From JADLHS01 sp036274115 (GTDB lineage Bacteria; Verrucomicrobiota; Verrucomicrobiia; Limisphaerales; JADLHS01), in contig DASUGI010000276.1 in NCBI GenBank assembly GCA_036274115.1, forward strand, positions 1-15,890: 15,890 bases of DNA. Direction: 5' to 3'. Shown here one piece after another: positions 1 to 7,829 of the stretch; within the stretch, counting starts at the first letter, position 1; each line of letters opens with the position of its first letter. The position numbers and the translations under genes are program-made. The notes under the pieces were generated by a model. It had not been told where the DNA came from. It searched no databases and saw only the letters and a program-made list of their open reading frames with translations.

Positions 1-3000
1 GCCGCCAGGTTCTTCGCCGAGGACGTGCCACGGTTCGAGCGCGGTTCGGAGTTCGATGTGGATGTCACGCTGCGCGAGATCGCCGATGAACGGGAAGCGG
101 AACTCGAAGTGCGGTGCGAACCAGTCGAACTCGAAAGGATAACCGGCATCGCGGAGGTCGCGGATGACATCTTTAAAATCTGTCTCGCAGAAGTGTGGCA
201 GCATCCAACGGTCATGGATGTCCGTGCCCCAGCGCACCAGGCCGTTCTTGTATGGTTCGTTCCAGAACTTCGCGATGAGTCCGCGCAGCAGCAGATGTTG
301 GGCGAGGCTCATGCGCGAGTGCGGCGGCATTTCGAACGCACGCATTTCGACGAGCCCGAGTCGGCCCGCCGCGCTCTCGGGCGCGTAGAGTTTATCAATC
401 GAAAACTCCGAGCGATGGGTGTTGCCGCTGGAATCAATCAGCAGATTGCGGAATAAGCGGTCAACAAGCCAGGGTAGGACAGGCGTCGCGCCTGTCTCTA
501 ACTGTTTGTTTTCAGATGGAGACAGGCGCGACGCCTGTCCTACGCCGAGTTGCCGCTCCAACTCTTTGAACGCGATTTCGAGTTCGTAAAGCGAATCATT
601 GCGCGCTTCATCAATGCGCGGCGCTTGCGAAGTCGGCCCGATGAACAAGCCGCTGAACAGCCAGCTCAGCGACGGATGATTCTGCCAATACGCAATGAGC
701 GAGCGCAGCAGATCAGGCCGGCGCAGAATCGGCGAGTCGGCGGTGGTTTCGCCGCCGATGATGAGGTGATTGCCACCGCCCGTGCCAGTGTGGCGACCGT
801 CGAGCATGAATTTTTCCGTGCCGAGTCGCGTTTGCCGCGCTTCCTCGTAAAGCACCGTGGTACGTTCGACGAGTTCGTCCCATGATTTGCTCGGATGCAG
901 ATTCACCTCGATGACGCCCGGGTCCGGGGTCACGGCGAGTTTGTTCAAACGCGAATCGCGTGGTGGTGTTTCGCCTTCGATGATGACCGGCGTGCCCATC
1001 TCAGTGACGGCGGTTTCGATGCCAGCGACGAGATCGAGATAATCTTCCGTCGTCGCGACGGGCGGCATGAAGACGTGCAAGCGACCGTCGCGTGGCTCGA
1101 CACACAACGCGGTGCGAATAATCCACGGTGCACTTTGGTGTAGGACAGGCGTCGCGCCTGTCTCTAACTCTTGCAGGTTGGTTTGTTTCGCTTTCTCTTG
1201 CGTTCGCGGCTGGCCAATACCGCCCTCTTGAAATGAAGTTTGAGACAGGCGCGACGCCTGTCCTACGAGGAAGCGCTGGCCGGCGCGGTAAGGAAACTCC
1301 TTCGGCAGTTGCGGCAGATGCGGATTCGAAGGGTCCTGCTGCCAGTTCCACGGATACTCCTTGTCCGCAACCCATGGAATAGAATCGAGCGGAAGGCGTA
1401 GACCCATCGCGGAATCGCCGGGAATGAGCCAGAGCGTTTCGTCATCGCGCAAGAACCACGCACCGGACATCCAGCCTAGTTGATTGCTAGACGATGCCCG
1501 CTTGATCGGCAGCGCGTAGCCAACGACTTCGCCGAGACCCTTCTGGAAGATGCGCGCGATGCGGTCGCGCTCCAGCTTGTCCTTGAGATTGGATTTCTCC
1601 GGCGTGACGTTGGAGGGCAGGCGACGCTCCTTCCACGTGTAATAGAATGCGTCTTCGTAACCTGGGAGCATGTATTTCGGGTCAGCGCCGACGACGCGGG
1701 AAATTCTTTCGAGCAACGCCTTCGCGTCCTTCGCCGCGTAGCCGTAATCCTTCGATTCATCCGCAATCAGGGAATCATCTTTCCAGATGGGCACGCCGTC
1801 CTTGCGCCAGTAACAGCCAAGCGCCCAGCGCGGCAGTTGTTCGCCGGGATACCATTTGCCTTGGCCGTAATGCAGCAGAGAACCGGGCGCGAATTTGCGG
1901 CGGAGTCGCTTGATGAGTTCGCCGGAGAGAATCCTTTTCTTGTGCGAGACCGCGGTGAAATTCCATTCCGGGCCATCCGGATCATCAATGGAAACGAACG
2001 TCGGCTCGCCGCCCATGGTGAGGCGCACGTCGCTCTTTTGCAGATCGGCATCAATCGCATGGCCGAGGGATTCAATCTTACTCCATTGCTCATCGGTGTA
2101 AGGGAGTGTGACGCGCGGAGATTCGTGAATGCGCGTCACCTTCATGTCGAAACTGAACTCGCTTTCGCACTTGTCCACGCCGCCACTGATGGGCGCGGCG
2201 CTGGAGGGATCGGGTGTACACGCCAACGGAATATGACCTTCGCCCGCGAGCAAACCGGACGTCGGATCGAGACCAATCCAACCCGCGCCGGGCAGATAAA
2301 CTTCCGTCCACGCGTGAAGATCCGTGAAATCCTTTTCCGTGCCGCTGGGGCCGTCGAGCGATTTCACGTCGGGCTTGAGTTGAATCAAATATCCACTGAC
2401 GAAGCGCGCAGCGATGCCAAGGTGGCGAAACAGTTGAACGAGCAGCCAGCCGGAATCGCGACACGAACCGCTGGCGAGCTGCAAAGTTTCCTCGGGAGTC
2501 TGCACGCCCGGCTCCATGCGGATGGTGTATTTGATGTCCTTCCAGAGTTTCTGATTGAGAGCGACGATGAAATCAATCGTGCGGAGAGCCGGTTTGCCGT
2601 CGGCGCCAATAGTTTTGCCATTCAGCAATTCCCTTCTGACGTCGCCGAGGTATTTCGAGAACTGCGGCGTGGCGGAGCACTTTAAGCGAAACGGTGCCAG
2701 TTCGTGATCCAGCGCGTGGTCGTAGCTGAACGGGAAATGTTGCGCGTCCGGCTCGAGAAAGAAATCAAACGGGTTCAGCACGGACATCTCCGCGACCAGA
2801 TCCACTTCGACGCAGAATTCCCTGGTCTGCTCGGGGAAGACGAGTCGCGCCTGGTAGTTCGATTGCGGGTCTTGCTGCCAGTTGATGAAATGCTTCTGCG
2901 GGGAAACCTTGAGCGAATAACTGAGGATGCGCGTGCGTGAATGCGGCGCGGGCCGCAGGCGAATCACCTGCGGCCCGAGATTTACCAAGCGATCGTATTT

Positions 3001-3039
3001 GTAATGCGTTTTATGATGCAGGGCGACGTTGATGGCCAT
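1..3039 (-). CDS. Transglutaminase-like / DUF2126 protein, 3' end outside window
   Basis: The minus frame is open from ATG at 3039 to the left edge, about 1,013 codons with no stop. Residues 1-100 (MAINVALHHKTHYKYDR, then RLRPAPHSRT) match the transglutaminase-like N-terminal domain. The transglutaminase core follows, with a visible Cys-His-Asp triad: Cys193 in GSCRDSGW, His242 in DLHAWTEVY and Asp258 in GLDPTSG. DUF2126 starts near residue 338 (LTMGGEPTFVSIDD) and includes GTGGGNH, SLSWLFSGLFIGPTSQAPR and the C-terminal ALEPWHVLGEE. Family members are about 1,100 residues, so little is missing. It is a predicted cytoplasmic peptidase or transferase that partners the ATP-grasp and alpha-E proteins; its substrate is unknown. 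The gene starts 23 bases after the preceding stop, so co-transcription is likely. No strong ribosome binding site is visible. Residues 592-633 and 833-855 are translated palindromic insertions, both in frame, lying between conserved family blocks. The triad is intact, so the gene is probably functional. Confidence 0.93.
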   Translation of the reverse strand, partial: MAINVALHHKTHYKYDRLVNLGPQVIRLRPAPHSRTRILSYSLKVSPQKHFINWQQDPQSNYQARLVFPEQTREFCVEVDLVAEMSVLNPFDFFLEPDAQHFPFSYDHALDHELAPFRLKCSATPQFSKYLGDVRRELLNGKTIGADGKPALRTIDFIVALNQKLWKDIKYTIRMEPGVQTPEETLQLASGSCRDSGWLLVQLFRHLGIAARFVSGYLIQLKPDVKSLDGPSGTEKDFTDLHAWTEVYLPGAGWIGLDPTSGLLAGEGHIPLACTPDPSSAAPISGGVDKCESEFSFDMKVTRIHESPRVTLPYTDEQWSKIESLGHAIDADLQKSDVRLTMGGEPTFVSIDDPDGPEWNFTAVSHKKRILSGELIKRLRRKFAPGSLLHYGQGKWYPGEQLPRWALGCYWRKDGVPIWKDDSLIADESKDYGYAAKDAKALLERISRVVGADPKYMLPGYEDAFYYTWKERRLPSNVTPEKSNLKDKLERDRIARIFQKGLGEVVGYALPIKRASSSNQLGWMSGAWFLRDDETLWLIPGDSAMGLRLPLDSIPWVADKEYPWNWQQDPSNPHLPQLPKEFPYRAGQRFLVGQASRLSQTSFQEGGIGQPRTQEKAKQTNLQELETGATPVLHQSAPWIIRTALCVEPRDGRLHVFMPPVATTEDYLDLVAGIETAVTEMGTPVIIEGETPPRDSRLNKLAVTPDPGVIEVNLHPSKSWDELVERTTVLYEEARQTRLGTEKFMLDGRHTGTGGGNHLIIGGETTADSPILRRPDLLRSLIAYWQNHPSLSWLFSGLFIGPTSQAPRIDEARNDSLYELEIAFKELERQLGVGQASRLSPSENKQLETGATPVLPWLVDRLFRNLLIDSSGNTHRSEFSIDKLYAPESAAGRLGLVEMRAFEMPPHSRMSLAQHLLLRGLIAKFWNEPYKNGLVRWGTDIHDRWMLPHFCETDFKDVIRDLRDAGYPFEFDWFAPHFEFRFPFIGDLAQRDIHIELRTALEPWHVLGEEPGG
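474..543. repeat. Family A paired REP-like palindrome, in-frame inside DUF2126 gene (copy A1)
   Basis: Two perfect 25-base inverted arms (474-498 and 519-543) flank a 20-base spacer. From its outer end each arm reads GTAGG and then a hairpin, ACAGGCG-TCG-CGCCTGT (7 bp stem, 3-base loop), ending in CTC. The host gene reads through it as VGQASRLS, a short spacer, then ETGATPVL (residues 833-855). The frame is the same before and after. The GTAG start plus hairpin is the signature of REP elements moved by RAYT transposases, but REPs are normally extragenic. Confidence 0.9.
1140..1266. repeat. Family A paired REP-like palindrome, in-frame inside DUF2126 gene (copy A2)
   Basis: The arms at 1140-1164 and 1242-1266 are identical to those of copy A1, in the same orientation, but the spacer is 77 bases instead of 20. 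The host gene reads it as VGQASRLS, then a 26-residue polar spacer rich in Gln, Thr and Lys, then ETGATPVL (residues 592-633). The frame is preserved on both sides, and both arms are translated in the same frame as in A1. It falls just before the conserved block that reads WIIRTALCVEPRDGRLHVF. Confidence 0.9.
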
Positions 3040-3062
3040 AGCTTGTTTACCCCATGAGATAG

Positions 3063-6000
3063 TTAAGTCACACGTTTGGGGTTACTCACGCGGTTTATCT
3101 CACGGGGTAAATAGGGCTCGATCGGCTCCGCGCCGAGCGTGCCGGCAAGCGCGGCAAGATAGGCGGGAGCTTCCACCTCCTCGAGCTTCTTGCGCGCGCG
3201 AATGAGCCGACTCGGAATGCCAAGACGCTCGGCCTCGTCCGCGTGGCTCGCGCGCTTGACGAACTTGTCGAGATACTCGACGTGACGACGCCAGAGTTTG
3301 CGGTCAACGGCTTGCTTTGCCTTCAGCCGCGCGGCGTACCAGTCACTCGCCAGCAGATTCTCGCGCGTGAACATTTTCCGGAAGTCCGGGTCATCGAGGC
3401 CTTTGCCCTCCCATTGATCATTGAGCATGATGTGGAGCAAAGCGCGCAGCGGCGGGCAGGCTTGTTTGACGCTGCCATCGTCGAAATACATTTTCGCGAC
3501 GCGCTTTTGCGTGGCGACGATGTTGTCCATGCCGTCCACGAAGATCTCCTTGTCCTGCAATTCCGGCTTGAGCATCTCCTCGGTGAACACCGCGTGCGGA
3601 TGATTGAATACGCGGCCGAAGAACAGGCGCGTGAATCGCGAGTTGATGCGATAACCGAGCCGACTGGCGAGAACCTTCTTGCCGTTGTGTTCGAAGTCCT
3701 CGCACTTTTCGAGGCAACGTTCGGCAATGAGAAATTTCGGATCGCGCTCTTCGGGCTGCATGTGACACCAGACTTCGGGCACGAGCAGACTGATGTCGTG
3801 ATCCACGCGCACTTTCGGCCCGACATAGCCGGCCGCCGTCACAAATGCGTGATGACCCGTGAGGATGAACGAAACCAGTGCGTTGTTCAGATCAATAATC
3901 GGAGGCAGCGCGTTGAACGGTCCTTTGGTCAATGCGCCTTCCGAGCCCGCACCCGTCGTCGAAGGCGATTTGCCGGTGATGCTGCAAATGAACTCCATGA
4001 ACAGCTCGGGCAATTCGAAGTAGTGAATCGGGTTGTAGCACGCGAGCGGGCGGATGCCGGGTTCAGGCGGATTGTTGCGGCGGCCCGGCAGCACGGCGGC
4101 GACGGGAGTGTAAATCGGCTTGCCTGGGGGCAAACGACGACGCAATCGCGCTCCTACCTCCGCCAGATAACTCTCGCGGGGGTTCAGGAGGTCCGGACGG
4201 ATTTGCAGGTAGCGCGGATTTTTGCTGGGTTTGCCGTCCACCAGACGCGGTTGCGCGGAGCACACGAAATAGTTCGGCTTCCCGGTTTCGGCGATTTCGC
4301 GAATCAACTTCTGCATCGGCTCGGTGAACTGGTTGAAACCGATCGAGTCCTCCACGAGTTCGCGCGCGACTTTGGCCGGGAGCGGTTCGTAATTGGAAAA
4401 GAAGTTGTCGGTCCGCGCGAAGTCCGATTCGGTCACTTTGTCGTAACCGCGATGAATGGCATCGTCAGGCCGCTGGAACAAGCGCGCTTCGCAATTCTGC
4501 GCGAACTTGAGCGAGGCAGCATTGGCTTCACCGCCCACCGCCGTGGCAGGAACAATCACTGAAGCCGTGATGTCGTCCTCCATCTGGATTTTGACCGCCG
4601 GATGAAAATCCTTTCGCAGCCCGAACGTGCGCCATGAGCCGTCGGCATCAAAGCCCACGCGCAGATACGTGGTGACCAGCTTGCGATTGTCGCACTTCAA
4701 TTCGTTGGCCGGCGTGCCGTTGATGATGTCCACGCTGAAGTGTGACCGCCAATCCGCGCCCCAATCGGGCTTGTAGTAGCGCTTCACGACGAAGGTCAGT
4801 TCCTTGATGTATTGCGGGATGGCTTCGAGCCACGCGTTGTATTCGGGCTTGTAGTCCTGTTCGTCCGGCGTGAGCAGCTTGATGACAGAGCCCAGCGAAC
4901 GCTCGCTGCTGAGAATCTTGCGAGCGTCCGTTTTCGAGGTGTCTTTGAAGCGCGAACTGTAATCGCGATCAATCAACTCGGCGACCTGGTCGAAGTCCTT
5001 TTTGAAATGAGCCACGAAAACGGGGCCAGTGAGAATGGCGTCGGTAATGGGCTTGGATATTTCCGATTTGCCGCCGCCGGAAACGGTGCACGGCTTGTGA
5101 CAGAGCAAACCTTCGGCGACTGAACCAACCAACCGCCACGCGCGGTTCGATCCGGGCTTTTCCATCCGGACTTTGTAGCCCGAGGGGCGCACGTAGGTTT
5201 TGCCGGCGAGCAATTTGATGGAGTGCTCGTCCTTTCCACCCCAGGAAATCTTTTGTTTGTGCAGGTCAAATCGCGCGTCCTCGGGCACGTAAATGATGTC
5301 GGGGAACTTCTTGTCCACCGCCCAGCCGTCCGGCTGCAAATCCATCACGTCACGCTGCATGGTGCTGACCTCAGCGAACGAATGGCCCATGCGTTTGACA
5401 TGCTTGTCGCCGCTGAATTCCTCGCCAAGATCATAGGCCGCGAAGGCGAGCGCGCCGCCGGCATGTTCCTCTTCGCACAGACCGAAGAGATTCGCCGCGT
5501 AGCTGATCTGGGTCTTAACCTCTTTCTTGCAATAACCGAAATAGTTGTCGGCGATGATCGTGATGATGACGCCGGATTCGTCGCGGCAGGTGAGCTTGAA
5601 CGCCTGGCCGTTGTTGTAGAGTTCCGACTCGTCTTTCCAGCACGCGCCGTCGCGGCGCTGACGTTCAGTGGCTTTATCCCAATGCGGCAAGCCGGCCTCC
5701 TTCTTGGTGACTTTGGTCAGGTGCGGCGCAAGCACGACGCAACCCGTGTGACCCGACCAATGTTCGGAATCCAGGCCCGCGTCGTTTTCCGGCAGGTTGG
5801 GATCGCCACCGTTGCCGAAAATGTTTTCAACGAAGTCCAGATTGCTGACCAGATTGCCGGGCGCGAAGAAGCGAATTTCCATTCGCTTCTCGGGCGTGAA
5901 ACCGGGCACTTCGGGACATACCAGCGGTCGCAGCAACAGCGACACAAAACACTCGGCCGGTTGCGGCTGAGTGGACGTGAACGGCAGACGCAATAGTGAT

Positions 6001-6482
6001 TTCGGTGCAGCGAAGGCAAGCCCCAGCATTTTGGCAAACACCGCTTTGGGCACGCCGATTTTGTCGTCGGGAATTGGCAAACCACCTTCGGCCACGTGAA
6101 AGATGCCGGCAGTCGTGCGGCGGTCGCTCCTGGGATTGTGCAACACGCCTTGCTTGACGCGATACGAACTGATGATTTCCGACGTGAATTCATCGCGGTC
6201 CACCGGCAGCGATAAAACCCGCGCCATGCCTGGGCAATCGAGGGTGAACGTGCGCACGGGCAGTTTCGGCACGGGCACCTCCTGCAGGTAGTCGTAGAGG
6301 AAAGTCTGAATGCGCTGGTCCGCGGGACAGAGATGGCTGGCGAGCAAACGTTCCTTCTCCCGGTATTGCGCGACGACCATTGTGACGAAGTCGTGCATCT
6401 CGGGGTTGGTGGACACCGGCTGATGGCCCAGCAACTCCAGTTTGACGTTGATGTACGGGAGGAGCCGATCTTGTGAAATCAT
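3063..6482 (-). CDS. Probable pyrophosphate-type phosphoenolpyruvate carboxykinase (PPi-PEPCK) family protein, 1,139 aa
   Basis: The ATG at 6482 is set by GGAGGT at 6486-6491, three bases upstream. The protein is soluble, with no signal peptide or membrane segment. Seen motifs are NGGDPNLPEND with HWSGHTGCVVLAPHL (from about residue 222), ADNYFGYCKKEVKTQ with EEEHAGGALAF (about 302-347), TGKSPSTTGAGSEGALTKG (about 833-855), VDHDISLLVPEVWC and ACPPLRALLHIM. From memory this pattern and length (about 1,100-1,150 residues) fit the PPi-dependent PEPCK family known from Entamoeba and Propionibacterium, which interconverts oxaloacetate plus PPi with PEP, CO2 and phosphate. That family shows no clear similarity to ATP- or GTP-type PEPCK, and I could not check the match. 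The FGYCKKEV stretch loosely recalls a lysine-rich PEPCK motif, but this is weak. The gene lies between alpha-E and the DUF2126 gene, 186 bases after the former and 23 before the latter. Alternatively it is an uncharacterised dedicated partner of the ligase system. Confidence 0.55.
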   Translation of the reverse strand: MISQDRLLPYINVKLELLGHQPVSTNPEMHDFVTMVVAQYREKERLLASHLCPADQRIQTFLYDYLQEVPVPKLPVRTFTLDCPGMARVLSLPVDRDEFTSEIISSYRVKQGVLHNPRSDRRTTAGIFHVAEGGLPIPDDKIGVPKAVFAKMLGLAFAAPKSLLRLPFTSTQPQPAECFVSLLLRPLVCPEVPGFTPEKRMEIRFFAPGNLVSNLDFVENIFGNGGDPNLPENDAGLDSEHWSGHTGCVVLAPHLTKVTKKEAGLPHWDKATERQRRDGACWKDESELYNNGQAFKLTCRDESGVIITIIADNYFGYCKKEVKTQISYAANLFGLCEEEHAGGALAFAAYDLGEEFSGDKHVKRMGHSFAEVSTMQRDVMDLQPDGWAVDKKFPDIIYVPEDARFDLHKQKISWGGKDEHSIKLLAGKTYVRPSGYKVRMEKPGSNRAWRLVGSVAEGLLCHKPCTVSGGGKSEISKPITDAILTGPVFVAHFKKDFDQVAELIDRDYSSRFKDTSKTDARKILSSERSLGSVIKLLTPDEQDYKPEYNAWLEAIPQYIKELTFVVKRYYKPDWGADWRSHFSVDIINGTPANELKCDNRKLVTTYLRVGFDADGSWRTFGLRKDFHPAVKIQMEDDITASVIVPATAVGGEANAASLKFAQNCEARLFQRPDDAIHRGYDKVTESDFARTDNFFSNYEPLPAKVARELVEDSIGFNQFTEPMQKLIREIAETGKPNYFVCSAQPRLVDGKPSKNPRYLQIRPDLLNPRESYLAEVGARLRRRLPPGKPIYTPVAAVLPGRRNNPPEPGIRPLACYNPIHYFELPELFMEFICSITGKSPSTTGAGSEGALTKGPFNALPPIIDLNNALVSFILTGHHAFVTAAGYVGPKVRVDHDISLLVPEVWCHMQPEERDPKFLIAERCLEKCEDFEHNGKKVLASRLGYRINSRFTRLFFGRVFNHPHAVFTEEMLKPELQDKEIFVDGMDNIVATQKRVAKMYFDDGSVKQACPPLRALLHIMLNDQWEGKGLDDPDFRKMFTRENLLASDWYAARLKAKQAVDRKLWRRHVEYLDKFVKRASHADEAERLGIPSRLIRARKKLEEVEAPAYLAALAGTLGAEPIEPYLPREINRVSNPKRVT

Positions 6483-6485
6483 GCG

Positions 6486-6491
6486 ACCTCC
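6486..6491 (-). promoter_or_regulatory. Strong ribosome binding site for the 1,139-aa gene
   Basis: On the minus strand this reads GGAGGT followed by CGC and the ATG at 6482. It is the only strong Shine-Dalgarno sequence among the four complete start sites in the window. The alpha-E and DUF2126 starts lack one, and the ATP-grasp start has only a weak GGA. It fixes the start and suggests higher or independent translation of this gene. Confidence 0.7.
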
Positions 6492-6546
6492 GTTTTCGTT
6501 TGTTCTGCGTCCTGGCCGACGGCAACCGTGCAGCTCGGCGACAACT

Positions 6547-6586
6547 GATCAAAGCCCATGCGTGATGGTTTCATGAGCTTTGAATC
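6547..6586 (-). promoter_or_regulatory. Stable hairpin in the leader of the 1,139-aa gene
   Basis: CATGAGCTTTGAATC (6572-6586) pairs with GATCAAAGCCCATG (6547-6560). In minus-strand RNA this is about 14 base pairs with one U-G wobble and one bulged base, closing an 11-base loop. It lies about 65 bases upstream of the start codon, in the 186-base gap after alpha-E (6483-6668). No U-run follows, so it is not a typical rho-independent terminator. Possible roles are mRNA processing or protection, or an operator. I saw no gene in the rest of this gap. Confidence 0.4.
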
Positions 6587-6668
6587 GTACAACGCTGGCC
6601 GCATATAGCGAGCAGGAATCAATCACCAACGAACCAATCGGTTGCCGGCGTGAGGATGCCGCTGCGTT

Positions 6669-7685
6669 TCATTGCTGCTGTTGTTCCTCCTGTTGCACCA
6701 TGATCTCGTCTTCCAGATTGTTGAAGTTTTGAAAGATGTAGGCGTTGAACAGCGCCATGCCGATGTCATTAAGCTTCGATTGCAGCCGGTCGAGGTAGGC
6801 GTGCAGGCCCGCATCAAAGATTTCATCGATGGTGCTGAACTGAAGTTCCGCGACCAGGCGACCGGCGAGTTTCTCGGCGTCGTTGCAAAATTTGCCTTCG
6901 GCTACGCCGGAGATCCTTCGCAAAGCGTTGTTCAACTCGCTCAGGCAGAAACGCACCGAGCGGGGGAAATCTTCGTTCAGCAGCAGAAACTCGGCGACCA
7001 GGCGTGGGCTCACTTCCGCGCCGTGAATGGTCTTGTAGGCGTCCCACGCACTGCAGGAACGCAGAATCGCCGACCATTCAAGGGCGTCCTCCTGGCTGAC
7101 GGTTTTGGGCACGCCTTTTTCGGGCAACGAATCGTAACGCAGATCGAGAATGCGCGACGTCTTGTCCGCGCGCTCGATGAAGCTGCCCACTTGCGCGAAC
7201 CACCAACCTTCGTTGTGAATCAATGTGGCGGAGGTGAGTCCGATAATGTGCAACGAGCCGGCCTTAATATGCTGAAAGAATTCACTCGGACTATCCTGCC
7301 AGACGGTGCGCGCCTGGTTGGTCTTCACAAACCAGTAAAGGCGGTTCAGTTCCTCCCACAACTCCACCGTGATTTGATCGCGCACCATGCGGGCGTTTTC
7401 GCGGGCGTTGCAAACTGACGAAATGATGGAGTTGGCATTTTCCATCTGGAACACGAGAAACTCAGTGACGTTTTGCGCCGTGGCCTTCTTGTGCAGTTCA
7501 AAGAACTGTTTCTCGTCGCCGGTGGTTTGCACCAGCGGTAACCAGTGTTCGGCCAGTCGCTTCTCGTCGAGATTACGCAAGTCGAGCAGCAACTGGATGT
7601 TCACGTCCACGATGCGTGCGATGTTCTCGGCGCGCTCGATGTAGCGGGCCATCCAGTAGAGAGAGTTGGCAACGCGGGACAACAT
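6669..7685 (-). CDS. Alpha-E domain protein (DUF403 family)
   Basis: This 338-residue all-helical protein starts MLSRVANSLYWMARYIERAEN, the hallmark N-terminus of the alpha-E family, which also supports the ATG at 7685 despite the lack of a Shine-Dalgarno sequence. VAEFLLLNEDFPRSVRFCL (about residues 229-247) is another family signature. Usual length is about 310-320; the extra length is mostly a Gln/Glu-rich tail (VQQEEQQQQ). Alpha-E proteins are encoded with, or fused to, circularly permuted ATP-grasp proteins and transglutaminase-like peptidases. They are thought to be the non-catalytic partner of a peptide-forming amidoligase, but the biochemical role is unknown. The ATP-grasp gene lies directly upstream, separated by 144 bases of heptad repeats, which is wider than the tight spacing usual for this pair. 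Confidence 0.95.
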   Translation of the reverse strand: MLSRVANSLYWMARYIERAENIARIVDVNIQLLLDLRNLDEKRLAEHWLPLVQTTGDEKQFFELHKKATAQNVTEFLVFQMENANSIISSVCNARENARMVRDQITVELWEELNRLYWFVKTNQARTVWQDSPSEFFQHIKAGSLHIIGLTSATLIHNEGWWFAQVGSFIERADKTSRILDLRYDSLPEKGVPKTVSQEDALEWSAILRSCSAWDAYKTIHGAEVSPRLVAEFLLLNEDFPRSVRFCLSELNNALRRISGVAEGKFCNDAEKLAGRLVAELQFSTIDEIFDAGLHAYLDRLQSKLNDIGMALFNAYIFQNFNNLEDEIMVQQEEQQQQ

Positions 7686-7694
7686 GCTAACAGT

Positions 7695-7823
7695 GATTGG
7701 TTAAATAGTTAAATTGGAGATTGGTCGGCACGGGTAATTGGTTAAACGAGTTAAATAGGTGATTGGTTTCTCGCTTTGGTCGATTTAACTCATTTAACGA
7801 TTTAACTGATTTAACCGTTTAAC
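7695..7823. repeat. Facing arrays of GTTAAAY heptads between ATP-grasp and alpha-E genes
   Basis: Four heptads read GTTAAAT/C on the plus strand (7700, 7708, 7741, 7750). Five read the reverse complement (7783, 7792, 7800, 7809, 7817), at alternating 9 and 8 base steps. Four GATTGGT-like motifs (near 7695, 7719, 7736, 7760) accompany the forward set. The inner parts, 7741-7756 and 7783-7798, form an inverted repeat matching at 15 of 16 positions around a 26-base loop. The array stops 6 bases from the ATP-grasp stop codon. Function is unknown. Confidence 0.85.
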
Positions 7824-7829
7824 TGATCC

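Noticed and set aside
1..100. Apparent frameshift near the end of the DUF2126 gene
   Set aside because: It came from my own first transcription of the reverse complement. Re-read by coordinate, codons stay in phase through ALEPWHVLGEE to the edge, so there is no frameshift.
25..456. 143-codon plus-strand frame at the left edge
   Set aside because: It is antisense to the conserved C-terminal part of DUF2126 (RLGLVEMRAFEMPPHSRMSL and following).
474..1266. The two family A copies as ends of one insertion sequence
   Set aside because: Each copy is already a complete inverted pair, and the sequence between them is conserved DUF2126 coding sequence, not a transposase.
1480..2685. 401-codon open frame on the plus strand
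   Set aside because: It lies wholly antisense to the DUF2126 gene, whose translation carries clear family motifs and a catalytic triad. The plus frame encodes no recognisable protein and is explained by GC-rich third positions.
3243..4562. 439-codon open frame on the plus strand
   Set aside because: It is antisense to the 1,139-residue gene, with Arg/Val/Ala-rich shadow composition and no motif. The same applies to the plus frame at 5223-5996.
3063..6482. Classical ATP- or GTP-type PEPCK
   Set aside because: The protein is about twice as long, and I see none of the standard P-loop signatures of those enzymes (for example the FPSACGKTN type).
7695..7823. The heptad cluster as a replication origin (iterons or DnaA boxes) or a CRISPR array
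   Set aside because: The heptad does not match the DnaA box, there is no replication gene nearby, and the units are too short and unspaced for CRISPR.
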